From the NCBI GenBank assembly GCA_018819285.1, contig JAHJQM010000002.1, forward strand, positions 1-48,324: a stretch of 48,324 bases of DNA, read 5' to 3'. Source of the stretch: Candidatus Omnitrophota bacterium (GTDB lineage Bacteria > Omnitrophota > Gorgyraeia > Gorgyraeales > Gorgyraeaceae). Below, in pieces: positions 33,695 to 41,322 of this stretch (positions are counted from its first letter, which is position 1; the number at the start of each line of letters is the position of its first letter). Made by a program: the position numbers and the translations under genes. Below the pieces are notes generated by a model. The model was not told where the DNA came from. It made no database searches and saw nothing but the letters and a program-made list of their open reading frames with translations.

Positions 33695-33723
33695 ATTATA
33701 CCCATATATTTAGTAAAAGACAA
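33695..33723 (-). promoter_or_regulatory. Promoter for leuS, leaderless geometry
   Basis: TTGTCT (33723-33718), 17-nt spacer, consensus TATAAT (33700-33695), then 8 nt to the ATG at 33686. The upstream sequence TAATTATT has no ribosome binding site. Confidence 0.65.
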
Positions 33724-33774
33724 TACAAAATCTGCCGAGAAGAGAAACTGCAATCGTTTATGGTTAAGATAACT

Positions 33775-33891
33775 TTATTTGTTCTTTTCGCAGCTGGTTT
33801 TTTCACTTCTTGAATGGTGATAAGCTTTGCACGCATCGCAGTCTGTGTAGCGTGGACAACTGTTGTAAATGCACGGACATTTTCTATTCAT
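33775..33891 (-). CDS. Cys-rich 38-aa microprotein
   Basis: A short frame encoding 38 residues, beginning MNRKCPC, with six cysteines (CPC, SCPRYTDCDACKAYH, SCEK). The order C-P-C-x5-C-P-R-x3-D-C-x2-C-x2-(Y/H)H resembles small anaerobe proteins of the type CPCKxxxCPRHGDCxxCxxxH found in Firmicutes and others, so it is likely real and probably binds zinc or an Fe-S cluster. The ribosome binding site is weak (AGAG). It lies 50 nt upstream of the leuS promoter. Function unknown. Confidence 0.6.
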   Translation of the reverse strand: MNRKCPCIYNSCPRYTDCDACKAYHHSRSEKTSCEKNK

Positions 33892-33898
33892 ATACAAT

Positions 33899-33927
33899 CT
33901 CTAACCTGGCAAATCTAACCAGTTTAT
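33899..33927. repeat. Dispersed short repeat, copy 2 (CTGGTTRGATTTG type)
   Basis: Minus strand ACTGGTTAGATTTGCCAG followed by GTTAGAG, with CTGG/CCAG arms. Similar to the copy after comM at 3586-3615. Confidence 0.5.
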
Positions 33928-34008
33928 AATAATAAAGCAATATATGTTATTTTACAAAATTCTACAAATTCTACAAAGATTTGACAAATACAGCCTGAGA
34001 TGTTATAT

Positions 34009-34776
34009 TTAATATTTATTGCGGGGCTGTGGTGAAACGGTATCACACGACAATGGCATTGTCGTGTTACGGGTTCGATTCCCGTCAGCTCCACCATATT
34101 TTGACACAACCTCCCCTATAGCCTGAAGTTCAAACTGCAACTCAGTATCAAAATACATAACTGCGCAAACGCCTTTATATCCCTGCTTTTTCGTAGGCTT
34201 ATTGATTGTCCTTTTATCAGCATAGCTTTTATAAAACTGCTTTATTGGTATCTTCGTCAAGTCCGACCAGAATTTATTTAAACTTTCTCCGTTTTGATCG
34301 CATCTATGCATAACCCTACATCTAAGTTTACTTTCATCTACACTGAACCATTTTCTTAATAACCCTAGAAAGAATCTTATCATTTCTGGATCAGAATTTC
34401 CAAAAGTAAGCTGTCTAGTAGAAGGATATTTTCCACCCTCACATAGATATATTAAACCGCAAGCTATTTTTCCGATATTTTCGTTGTTATAAGGTAATTT
34501 TTTAAGATAAGATACGCGTTCTCGTATCCCAGCTTTCCATATTTCTATTTTTCTTTTAAGTACTTCAATAGCCCTTGGCCTTCCTATGCAACCACCCATC
34601 CTTTCTTTATCTTTTAAACGTCTTTTCTGTTCTTCACTTAAATTAATATGTCTAACCCATCCTTGTATTGTATTTTTAGGTATCTTTAATTTTAAGGAAA
34701 TTTCTTTTAATGAAAGACCTTTGTTTCTTAATAAAAGGGCTTGGCTTTTGGTATTAGTGGTATAAATTTTACTCAT
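34009..34776 (-). CDS. HTH plus LAGLIDADG-like homing-endonuclease-family protein, running into tRNA-Ala
   Basis: A frame of 255 codons. The N-terminal helix-turn-helix (about 10-45: LRNKGLSLKEISLKLKIPKN then TIQGWVRHI) is followed by a LAGLIDADG-like domain (CGLIYLCEGGK, TFGNSDPEMIRFFLGLLRKWF, SLNKFWSDLTKIPIKQFYK) found in many bacterial and archaeal orphan genes. The real product probably ends near residue 228. The last ~25 codons (GADGNRTRNTTMPLSC...) are translated from the antisense of the tRNA and are not expected protein. The stop has probably been lost at the junction with the tRNA 3' end. DNA-binding function only inferred. Confidence 0.7.
   Translation of the reverse strand: MSKIYTTNTKSQALLLRNKGLSLKEISLKLKIPKNTIQGWVRHINLSEEQKRRLKDKERMGGCIGRPRAIEVLKRKIEIWKAGIRERVSYLKKLPYNNENIGKIACGLIYLCEGGKYPSTRQLTFGNSDPEMIRFFLGLLRKWFSVDESKLRCRVMHRCDQNGESLNKFWSDLTKIPIKQFYKSYADKRTINKPTKKQGYKGVCAVMYFDTELQFELQAIGEVVSKYGGADGNRTRNTTMPLSCDTVSPQPRNKY
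34023..34096 (+). tRNA. tRNA-Ala (anticodon GGC)
   Basis: A complete cloverleaf of 74 nt including encoded CCA. Acceptor GGGGCTG pairs with CAGCTCC and has the G3-U70 pair that identifies alanine tRNA. The D stem is GTGA/TCAC (7-nt loop), anticodon stem CGACA/TGTCG with loop ATGGCAT (anticodon GGC, U33 and a purine at 37), and T arm ACGGG-TTCGATT-CCCGT. Variable loop is 4 nt and discriminator A. A homing-endonuclease-like gene runs antisense into its 3' end. Confidence 0.95.
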
Positions 34777-34842
34777 CTATAATAAAATTATATCATAACT
34801 TACTAAAATTATAAAGGATAAGTAAAAAATATGGCGGGAAAT

Positions 34843-35589
34843 CTATTTGTTCTTAATAATCACTGAAGCCTTAATATCAAAAGGATTTGTTCTTACTGCC
34901 AGGGAATAAAGATATGGGTAATTATTATGCAGGTGCCTTATGTAAATAATCCATTCTACAATTAATAAGCTGTATGACCTTTTTATATCGCCGGCCAGGT
35001 GTTCGTAATCAGCTTGGGGAAGGTTCTTAAAATCAGACCTTGCGCATAACTCTTCTGTAAGATGGAAAACGGCCCATAATAAAGCGGTGAATGTCTCATG
35101 TTCCAAAAGATTAGGATTCTCCAGAAGTCTCAGGAGAAATTCTCTTTTTGCGCTTAAGAATGCTTTTAAATGCGCTATATCGCCTTTATGAATATTAAGT
35201 TCCGGTTTATGGCTTTTGAATCTTTTCTTGAGAAGATAATAGTCATTCTGCTTCCAGTCTTTATTGAAAACTAGATTGGCCCTTAGATATTCAGGGTTAG
35301 CGTCAAATTTCCAAAACAGGTTCAATAATTCAGTTCCCGCCTCGCTGAAAAAAGCGCCTATTACCATATTAAGCTTATTAAACATACTGCGACGCTCCTG
35401 CCTTGTAATAAGTTGATCCACTATCAGCGTTACAAACAAGATACTTAATGGAAGAAATGCCAGATCAATTAAAAAATAGTATAAAGTATCCTCTCCCCTG
35501 TGAAATATAGAATAATTTATAAGGTATATTGAAAAAGAAAGTCCTATAAGCGCTACGCTCAATAATATTTTCCAGTGTATCCGTTTCAT
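34843..35589 (-). CDS. Two-helix membrane protein of unknown function
   Basis: A protein of about 248 aa from the ATG at 35589, which has AAGGAAG upstream and overlaps the MFS stop by 4 nt (ATGA). Two N-terminal membrane helices (about 6-23 and 36-58) are followed by a large soluble helical region with conserved-looking FFSEAGTELLNLFWKFD, LHAFLSAKREFLLRLLENP-like LKAFLSAKREFLLRLLENPN and VFHLTEELCAR segments. The second helix carries LSILFVTLIVDQLI, a pattern in uncharacterised bacterial membrane proteins. Coupled to the upstream transporter. Confidence 0.75.
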   Translation of the reverse strand: MKRIHWKILLSVALIGLSFSIYLINYSIFHRGEDTLYYFLIDLAFLPLSILFVTLIVDQLITRQERRSMFNKLNMVIGAFFSEAGTELLNLFWKFDANPEYLRANLVFNKDWKQNDYYLLKKRFKSHKPELNIHKGDIAHLKAFLSAKREFLLRLLENPNLLEHETFTALLWAVFHLTEELCARSDFKNLPQADYEHLAGDIKRSYSLLIVEWIIYIRHLHNNYPYLYSLAVRTNPFDIKASVIIKNK

Positions 35590-36782
35590 ACCCGCTTCCT
35601 TATAACAAATATAACCGCTGCTATTATGCAACATATCCCGCTGATTACCAGCGTATTGCCTACGCCAAATCTTGTTGCCATGCTACCTGCCAGAAGGCTT
35701 CCCAAAGGAGCCATTCCCATAAATGACATTGTATAAAAACTCATTACCCTTCCCCTTTTATCATCATCAACAATAGTCTGCAATATTGTGTTGCTGGCAG
35801 CCATCTGGACCATAATACCAAAACCTGCTATAAATAACAAAAAAACAGAACCCCATATATTATGCGAAAAAGAAAATGCTGTTATGCCTATACCGAATAT
35901 GCCTGCTGAGATAGGCAATATATTTCCAAGCACAATTGCCTTTTTTCTTGACGCCAGATAGACCGTACCTGCCAATGCGCCCAATCCCACAGCTGCCATC
36001 AGAAAACCCAGCGTATAGGACCCACCCCCCAAAACATCCTTTGCAAAAACAGGCATTAGCACGGCATAAGACATACCCATAAGACTTATAACGCCTAACA
36101 ATAATAAAATTGCCCTGATAGGTTGAAACCCGAAAGCATAGTTAAAACCTTCTTTTAAATCCTTAAATATATCATAATCTTCTCTTTTTTCTTTTCTGAT
36201 TTTTATCCCTTCATCCATTGCAACTAGCGAAGCTATAACAGCCACATAACTTATAGCATTAACAAGAAAACATGCACCTTCCCCTGCAATAGCTATCAGC
36301 ACCCCTGCTATCGAAGGCCCTATTAGCCTTGCCATATTAAACATCATTGAATTCAATGCAATTGCATTCCCAAGATTTTCTTTTTCTTCTATCATTTGCA
36401 ATATAAAAGACTGCCTGACTGGCATATCTAGACTATTTACGCATCCTAAAAATATGCCCATAACTACTATATGCCAGACTTGAATATTTCCCGTAATTGT
36501 TAGAATTGCAAGAATCAGAGCCTGTAATAACGCCAGCGCCTGCGTAAAAAGCAGTATCTTGTGCCTGTTATGCCTATCAGCCAGGACTCCTGTAAAAGGC
36601 GATAAAACAAAAGTCGGAAATTGGCTAGCAAAACCTACTATTCCAAGCATAAACGCTGAACCTGTCATCCTATACACTAACCAGCTCATCGCTACATATT
36701 GCATCCATGTCCCTATAAGAGATACGCTTTGCCCATAGAAAAAAACTCTGAAATTCCTGTATTTTAGCGCGCGAAAAACCAT
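35586..36782 (-). CDS. MFS exporter (EntS/MFS_3-like)
   Basis: A 398-aa major facilitator superfamily protein with 12 predicted helices. Features include FRVFFYGQSVSLIGTWMQYV, the loop 2-3 motif FTGVLADRHNRHKILL and the second-half VVDDDKRGRVMSFYTM. The PFAM MFS_3 type resembles EntS and other exporters of siderophores or drugs. It lies 3 nt after the helicase gene stop and overlaps the downstream membrane protein gene. Substrate unknown. Confidence 0.87.
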   Translation of the reverse strand: MVFRALKYRNFRVFFYGQSVSLIGTWMQYVAMSWLVYRMTGSAFMLGIVGFASQFPTFVLSPFTGVLADRHNRHKILLFTQALALLQALILAILTITGNIQVWHIVVMGIFLGCVNSLDMPVRQSFILQMIEEKENLGNAIALNSMMFNMARLIGPSIAGVLIAIAGEGACFLVNAISYVAVIASLVAMDEGIKIRKEKREDYDIFKDLKEGFNYAFGFQPIRAILLLLGVISLMGMSYAVLMPVFAKDVLGGGSYTLGFLMAAVGLGALAGTVYLASRKKAIVLGNILPISAGIFGIGITAFSFSHNIWGSVFLLFIAGFGIMVQMAASNTILQTIVDDDKRGRVMSFYTMSFMGMAPLGSLLAGSMATRFGVGNTLVISGICCIIAAVIFVIRKRV

Positions 36783-36785
36783 ATC

Positions 36786-38675
36786 CTATATAACCTTCTG
36801 CTCCAACCTGGACATAATACTTGAATTATCAATAAATCTTGAAATCTTATTAAACTGGTTCATGGGACCCCGGTTATTTTCATGATGAAACGTAATAAAT
36901 AAATGGCTCTTTGCCCTTGTAAGCCCTACGTAAAATAACCTGCGCTCTTCCTCTATACCCTCTTCATCGCTCAAAGAAAAACTCACAGGAAAAACTCCGT
37001 CAATAAGCCCTATCAAAAACACTGCTTCCCACTCCATGCCTTTTGCGGAATGAATAGTGGAAAGCGTAGGCTGTTTTTTATGCTCTGCATGATGATGGCC
37101 TGCGTGAGAATCAGGAAGCTCTATTGCAAAATCGCTCAATAAGTCTTGGAGAGAATCGTATCTATAGGCTATCTTTTTCAATGTCTCCAGGTCATTCACC
37201 CTGGTATTCCAGTCATCAAACTTTGTTTTCATCAAAGGGCTGTAATAGTCAAAAGCTGCTTCAAACTTTTCCCCAACCCTGGTCTTTTCGTCCGAAAGGC
37301 TTTCTATCAATAATTTAAACCTCTGGATGCCATGAGAATACTTAAAACCTTTTTCATATTTCGAAAGATCGCCTGCGCTAACATCCTTCAGAATCTTCCC
37401 GCTTGTCTTAGGACCTATGCCTTCTATTAGTTCCAACGCCCTGTGCCAGGATAACTCGTCTTTGGGATTTGCCATGATTTTCAAATGCGCCACAACATCT
37501 TTTACATGGGCGCTCTCGTAAAATCTCATGCCTCCCATTAGATTATAAGATAAGCCTCTTTTGTTTAGCTCTGCCTGCAGGGCTATTGAGATATAACTTG
37601 ATCGGAACAATACGCATTGCCTGTCAAGCGGTATGTCACTATTTTTAAGCTCTATCATTTTATCTGTAATCCACTCCGCTTCTTTATACGCGTCTTGAAA
37701 AAAACACATCTGGGGTCTTGCCCCCGTATGCCTCAGGCCAGATACCAGCCTTTTGTCATATTTATTGGCCATCTCGGAAAGTACGGAATTGGCCGCATCC
37801 AGGATAGGCTGCGTACTCCTATAATTCTCTTCCAGTTTAATTATCACGCACCCAGGAAACATCACAGGGAAATCCATTATATTTTTATGAGTAGCTCCCC
37901 TGAAACCGTATATGCTCTGGGCGTCATCTCCCACAATCATGATATTTTTGTGGGCATTGGCTAATAAATAGCTAATATCGCCCTGTAGCCTGTTTGTGTC
38001 CTGGTATTCATCAACCATGATATATTTATATTTTGACGCAATAGCTTTTCTGATAACATCATCCTCAAGCAGCTTCTTGAGATAAACCAGCATATCATCG
38101 TAATCCAGGTAGTTTTTTTCTGTTTTATATTTAAAATATTTAGACTTTACATTTTTTATATATTCGCTATGTTCTGCCAGATGCGGATATTCTTTTTCAA
38201 TGATATCTTCCACAGAACTATGTTTGTTTATAGACATACTTATTATGCTTCTTATTGTATTTTTTTTAAGGAATTTTCTGTCCCGTTCGGAAATATTAAT
38301 ATCGCTTGAGCATTTGCCGACCGCATCTACGGCATCAGCCTCATCGAGAATAGAAAACGAATTGGTAAAACCCATGGTTTTTCCATAATGTTTTAACGCC
38401 TTATACGCAAACGAATGAAACGTGCCGCCTTCTACTGCTGCGCACCTTGGATCATGTGCTGCGGCTCGTGAAAGCATAACCCTGGATGCGTTTCTAGTAA
38501 AAGTCAAAAGTAGTATGGAAGATGGCTCTACTCCGTTTTGAACTAGGTTCAGGACCCTGTATTCTATGACTCTAGTCTTGCCTGAGCCTGCGCCTGCAAT
38601 AACAAGAACTGGGCCATCCGTTGTTGTGGCAGCTAAAAATTGAGATCTGTTAAGATGTTTTTTAAGGTCAATCAT
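36786..38675 (-). CDS. UvrD/PcrA-like superfamily 1 DNA helicase
   Basis: A 629-aa SF1A helicase. Motifs in order: Q-motif-like LNRSQFLAATTTDGPVLVIAG, Walker A AGAGSGKTRV (about 27-36), Ia LLLTFTRNASR, II VDEYQDTNR, III GDDAQSIYGFRGA, IV LEENYRST, V TIHSAKGMEWEAVFLIGL, VI EERRLFYVGLTRAK. It also has an IEGIGPKTSGKI helix-hairpin-helix-like segment in the 2B region. It is shorter than E. coli UvrD (720 aa) mainly at the C-terminus. It acts in DNA repair/replication-fork processing. Confidence 0.93.
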   Translation of the reverse strand: MIDLKKHLNRSQFLAATTTDGPVLVIAGAGSGKTRVIEYRVLNLVQNGVEPSSILLLTFTRNASRVMLSRAAAHDPRCAAVEGGTFHSFAYKALKHYGKTMGFTNSFSILDEADAVDAVGKCSSDINISERDRKFLKKNTIRSIISMSINKHSSVEDIIEKEYPHLAEHSEYIKNVKSKYFKYKTEKNYLDYDDMLVYLKKLLEDDVIRKAIASKYKYIMVDEYQDTNRLQGDISYLLANAHKNIMIVGDDAQSIYGFRGATHKNIMDFPVMFPGCVIIKLEENYRSTQPILDAANSVLSEMANKYDKRLVSGLRHTGARPQMCFFQDAYKEAEWITDKMIELKNSDIPLDRQCVLFRSSYISIALQAELNKRGLSYNLMGGMRFYESAHVKDVVAHLKIMANPKDELSWHRALELIEGIGPKTSGKILKDVSAGDLSKYEKGFKYSHGIQRFKLLIESLSDEKTRVGEKFEAAFDYYSPLMKTKFDDWNTRVNDLETLKKIAYRYDSLQDLLSDFAIELPDSHAGHHHAEHKKQPTLSTIHSAKGMEWEAVFLIGLIDGVFPVSFSLSDEEGIEEERRLFYVGLTRAKSHLFITFHHENNRGPMNQFNKISRFIDNSSIMSRLEQKVI

Positions 38676-38693
38676 GTCCGATACCCAAAAAAA

Positions 38694-39047
38694 TTAGATA
38701 GGTTTTATTACATTAAACTTTACTAATATCACTATCAATAAAGTATAAACAAGCGACAACAATACGTCCCTCACGAAATCTTTCCCGGAATATTTCTTTT
38801 TTTCTTTAGTATCTTTCTGTATCTTCTCCAGGCCTTTTTGCAATAACACAAATCCCGCAATATTCGTTAACCAATAGAAAATAATAAATGAGCCTAAAAA
38901 TGAGCCCTTGTAGACAAAATTCGCTACACATGCAAAAGCGTAAGCTATTGGAAAATTTATAAACAGATCATTCCACCAGGAAAGAGGCGACAATAAGAAT
39001 CCTATTGCGCCTAATACGCTACCATAAATTTTATGTTTATATTTCAT
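38694..39047 (-). CDS. Small membrane protein, unknown function
   Basis: A 117-aa protein with three hydrophobic helices (about 10-25, 60-75 and 96-112) and a basic loop (KGLEKIQKDTKEKKKYSGKDF). ATG at 39047 has AAGG just upstream. It is the first gene after a structured leader/terminator region (39072-39186), so that region may control it. No family recognised. Confidence 0.7.
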   Translation of the reverse strand: MKYKHKIYGSVLGAIGFLLSPLSWWNDLFINFPIAYAFACVANFVYKGSFLGSFIIFYWLTNIAGFVLLQKGLEKIQKDTKEKKKYSGKDFVRDVLLSLVYTLLIVILVKFNVIKPI

Positions 39048-39071
39048 ATAGCCTTATCAAACTCTGTGAGT

Positions 39072-39186
39072 CAACTGGAATAAAAAGGTCAAAAAATTAG
39101 CCCTGCGCCATTTAAGGCACAGGGCTAAAAGGCAACAACCTCTCCGACAAGGTAACCGAGCTGCCGAAAAAAGCCCGATTCAGTTG
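39072..39186. ncRNA. Candidate structured RNA between pfkA and the 117-aa membrane gene
   Basis: Long-range stem CAACTGGAAT (39072-39081) with ATTCAGTTG (39178-39186), one bulge, encloses an 11-bp GC-rich hairpin and a second irregular hairpin. GTTGCC (39183-39188) can pair instead with GGCAAC (39131-39136), an alternative that excludes the outer stem, as in a switch. The plus-strand stretch GGTAACCGAGCTGCCGAA resembles the 3' part of c-di-GMP-I riboswitches, but the 5' half does not match and no plus-strand gene follows. Strand and class are uncertain. Confidence 0.35.
39091..39126 (-). terminator. Intrinsic terminator (after pfkA, before the 117-aa gene)
   Basis: On the minus strand AGCCCTGTGCC-TTAAAT-GGCGCAGGGCT (39126-39099, perfect stem with one U-G pair) then AATTTTTT (39098-39091). 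The plus strand would have a C-A mismatch. It lies about 110 nt after the pfkA stop. Confidence 0.75.
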
Positions 39187-39234
39187 CCATTGTTATTTAT
39201 ACCACAAAAATCAGCCTGTGTCAACTTATTTTAT

Positions 39235-40320
39235 CTATATACCAAAAGAAGTCCCTACTGCTCTTGCTGTCTTAATAACAGGGTCATTTAAGTTTACTCT
39301 CTTTATATCCCCTACAGCCTTCTTTAAATCTATTGCCTTAATCTGGCCTGATTTTAAAATAACTACTTTCCCGAAATCCCTCTTAGCTACTAATTCACAA
39401 CTAGCTGTTCCAAAACGCGTTGCAAGGATTCTGTCAAAAGCTGAAGGCTCTCCTCCTCTCTGAAGATGCCCTAGCACAGTAACCCTTGTTTCCAAACCTG
39501 TTATTTTCTCTATATCATTAGCTAATTTATTGCCTATACCGCCTAACCTGACAGGGTCTGTAGAATCCTTCACAATCTTTCTTACAACCATCTTGCCTGC
39601 TTTAGGCCTTGCGCCTTCGCTGACTACTACAATGCTGAATCTCTTGCCACGCTGATTCCTCTTGGAAACAACATCGCAAACCTTTTTAATATCATAAGGG
39701 ATTTCTGGCAATAATATTATATCTCCGCCACCTGCCAGTCCTGAATATAAGGCGAGCCAACCGGCGTACCTGCCCATAACCTCTATAACCATAACCCTGT
39801 GATGGGACTGCGCAGTTGTATGAAGCTTATCTATTGCTTGTGTAGCTGTGATCAAAGCAGAATCAAAACCAATTGTTGCTTCTGTCTGTTTGAGGTCATT
39901 ATCTATGGTCTTAGGAACTCCTATTAACTTAACTCCTTTCTTATACAGCTTATAAGCGATATTAAGAGTGCCGTCTCCTCCTATGCAGACTAACCCATCT
40001 AGTGCCATAGCGTGATAATTCTCTATTGCAATATCAGAAACATCTTTAAACCTAGCTTTAAAATCAGGGTGTCTAAAAGGATTTGCCTTGTTTGAAGCGC
40101 CTAGAAAAGTGCCGCCTAAAATTAGAATACCTGAAACATCTTCATAAGAAATATGTACAAATCTATTCTCTATTAAACCTAAAAAACCATCCTTTATGCC
40201 TATAACCTCCATATCGTAATTAAGGATAGCCGTTTTTGCTATTGCCCTTATGCTGGCATTCAAACCAGGGCAATCTCCGCCGCCTGTAAGAACGCCTATT
40301 CTTTTCTTACTTCCTTGCAT
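39235..40320 (-). CDS. pfkA: 6-phosphofructokinase
   Basis: A 361-aa phosphofructokinase. Motifs: GVLTGGGDCPGLNASIRA (about 9-26), CIGGDGTLNIA, GVPKTIDNDL, FDSALITATQAID, MGRYAGWLALYSGLA and LGHLQRGGEPSAFDRILA. The GGDG glycine favours ATP as phosphoryl donor, while the Lys in PKTIDND is found both in PPi-dependent and in some ATP-dependent enzymes, so ATP is likely but not certain. The ATG has no good ribosome binding site of its own; a 24-codon upstream frame with a strong one overlaps the start, suggesting coupled translation. Glycolysis, cytoplasmic. Confidence 0.95.
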   Translation of the reverse strand: MQGSKKRIGVLTGGGDCPGLNASIRAIAKTAILNYDMEVIGIKDGFLGLIENRFVHISYEDVSGILILGGTFLGASNKANPFRHPDFKARFKDVSDIAIENYHAMALDGLVCIGGDGTLNIAYKLYKKGVKLIGVPKTIDNDLKQTEATIGFDSALITATQAIDKLHTTAQSHHRVMVIEVMGRYAGWLALYSGLAGGGDIILLPEIPYDIKKVCDVVSKRNQRGKRFSIVVVSEGARPKAGKMVVRKIVKDSTDPVRLGGIGNKLANDIEKITGLETRVTVLGHLQRGGEPSAFDRILATRFGTASCELVAKRDFGKVVILKSGQIKAIDLKKAVGDIKRVNLNDPVIKTARAVGTSFGI

Positions 40321-40381
40321 GCCGTTTGCCTTTTCGTTTTCTCTTTTGTTCTGCGCGCCTGTTCTTTCTTGTCATTCCCAT
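40307..40381 (-). CDS. 24-aa basic leader peptide overlapping the pfkA start
   Basis: ATG at 40381 preceded by the near-ideal AGGAGGAGA. The peptide MGMTRKNRRAEQKRKRKGKR... has about half Arg/Lys and ends at a TAA (40309-40307) lying 14 nt inside pfkA in another frame. Termination there would place ribosomes on the pfkA ATG. It could be a regulatory leader or a free basic ribosome-associated peptide. Confidence 0.55.
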   Translation of the reverse strand: MGMTRKNRRAEQKRKRKGKRHARK

Positions 40382-40392
40382 TTTATCTCCTC

Positions 40393-40755
40393 CTACATGC
40401 TTTTTATTGAAACAAGGATGCCATTTGAATACATCTCCACGCGGTAATCCTTTATATAACCATACCTGTTCCTATAAACATCTGGAATCTTTATCTCAGC
40501 CTTGTGCCAGCCTTTTTTAAGATTATTATATCCGGAGCTAGTGAAGGAAAGCTCTGCGCCTTTGGAGAATGTGCAGAAAAGTTTTAATATCAGGCCATCT
40601 GTCCATTCCTGGGTTGTCTCGTAATTGATCTTGAATGTATAACCGTCTGATTTACGAACTTTTGATATATTTTCTATAAAAGAACTGGATGCCAGGCAAA
40701 AATCTGCGCCAAGAAAAAATAATATCAATATTAAGGTACACTTTAATTTACGCAT
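40393..40755 (-). CDS. Small secreted protein, paralog 1
   Basis: A 120-aa exported protein. A signal peptide (about 1-23, ILILFFLGADFCLASS) is followed by a compact beta-rich domain of about 95 residues. It shares with the next gene the pattern INYETTQEWTD, a central NNLKKGWHKAEIKIPDV strand pair, the RYGYIKDYRVEMYSNGIL region and similar length, so the two are tandem duplicates. Hydrophobic-charged alternation suggests a beta-sandwich. Function unknown; it lies upstream of the pfkA leader. Confidence 0.7.
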   Translation of the reverse strand: MRKLKCTLILILFFLGADFCLASSSFIENISKVRKSDGYTFKINYETTQEWTDGLILKLFCTFSKGAELSFTSSGYNNLKKGWHKAEIKIPDVYRNRYGYIKDYRVEMYSNGILVSIKSM

Positions 40756-40828
40756 CTTCTATTTTAAAATTATAATGTGAAATTAGACATTAGTCAAGAT
40801 TTTTTGAACCAATTAATGGCAGGATATA

Positions 40829-41203
40829 TTAGTAGCCGCTTTTGGTATCTATCAATATCCCTTTGCAGTATAGCTCTATCTTGTATTTTCTTATGGAGCC
40901 ATATCTTTTTTTCATGACATCAGAGATCCCAATCTCTGTCTTGTGCCAGCCTTGAGAGATATTATTAAGGGTTGCGCTTGTAAATGTGAATTCCTTTTCA
41001 TCAAACTCGCAATAGACCCTGAAAAGAAGATTGTCTGTCCATGTCTCATGCGTCTCATAATTTATCGATATGATATAACTGTTCATCCTATTTATCTTCG
41101 TAACATTTTTTATTTCTGCAGAAAGTGCAAAAGAATTCTCTAAAGCAGAATACAGCAAAACAACCGTTATAAACACTGAAATTAACAGATTTTTAAACCT
41201 CAT
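40829..41203 (-). CDS. Small secreted protein, paralog 2
   Basis: A protein of about 124 aa from the ATG at 41203 (AAGG 8 nt upstream); the longer frame upstream has no ribosome binding site. Signal peptide about 1-25 (LLISVFITVVLLYSALENSF), then the beta domain shared with its downstream paralog (INYETHETWTD, NNISQGWHKTEIGISDV, RYGSIRKYKIELYCKGIL). Tandem duplication with diverged loops. Function unknown. Confidence 0.7.
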   Translation of the reverse strand: MRFKNLLISVFITVVLLYSALENSFALSAEIKNVTKINRMNSYIISINYETHETWTDNLLFRVYCEFDEKEFTFTSATLNNISQGWHKTEIGISDVMKKRYGSIRKYKIELYCKGILIDTKSGY

Positions 41204-41322
41204 ATATATGCCTTTTTTTTCTATTATAATTATATCATATAAAATACCTAAAAGCAAGCTATTAAATAATTTACATTATTTAAAAAAGTATATAAAAAGT
41301 ATTAAAATTTAAAGAAAAATTT

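Noticed and set aside
33687-33774. T-box or other leader upstream of leuS
   Set aside because: The promoter is only 8 nt before ATG, so there is no room for a leader.
33924-34109. Open frame of 61 codons antisense to tRNA-Ala
   Set aside because: It is a translation of the antisense tRNA, a well-known source of false protein calls.
39072-39186. Firm assignment as a c-di-GMP-I riboswitch
   Set aside because: Only the 3' part resembles it, the 5' conserved GCAAAGCC-type part is missing, and no gene follows on the plus strand.
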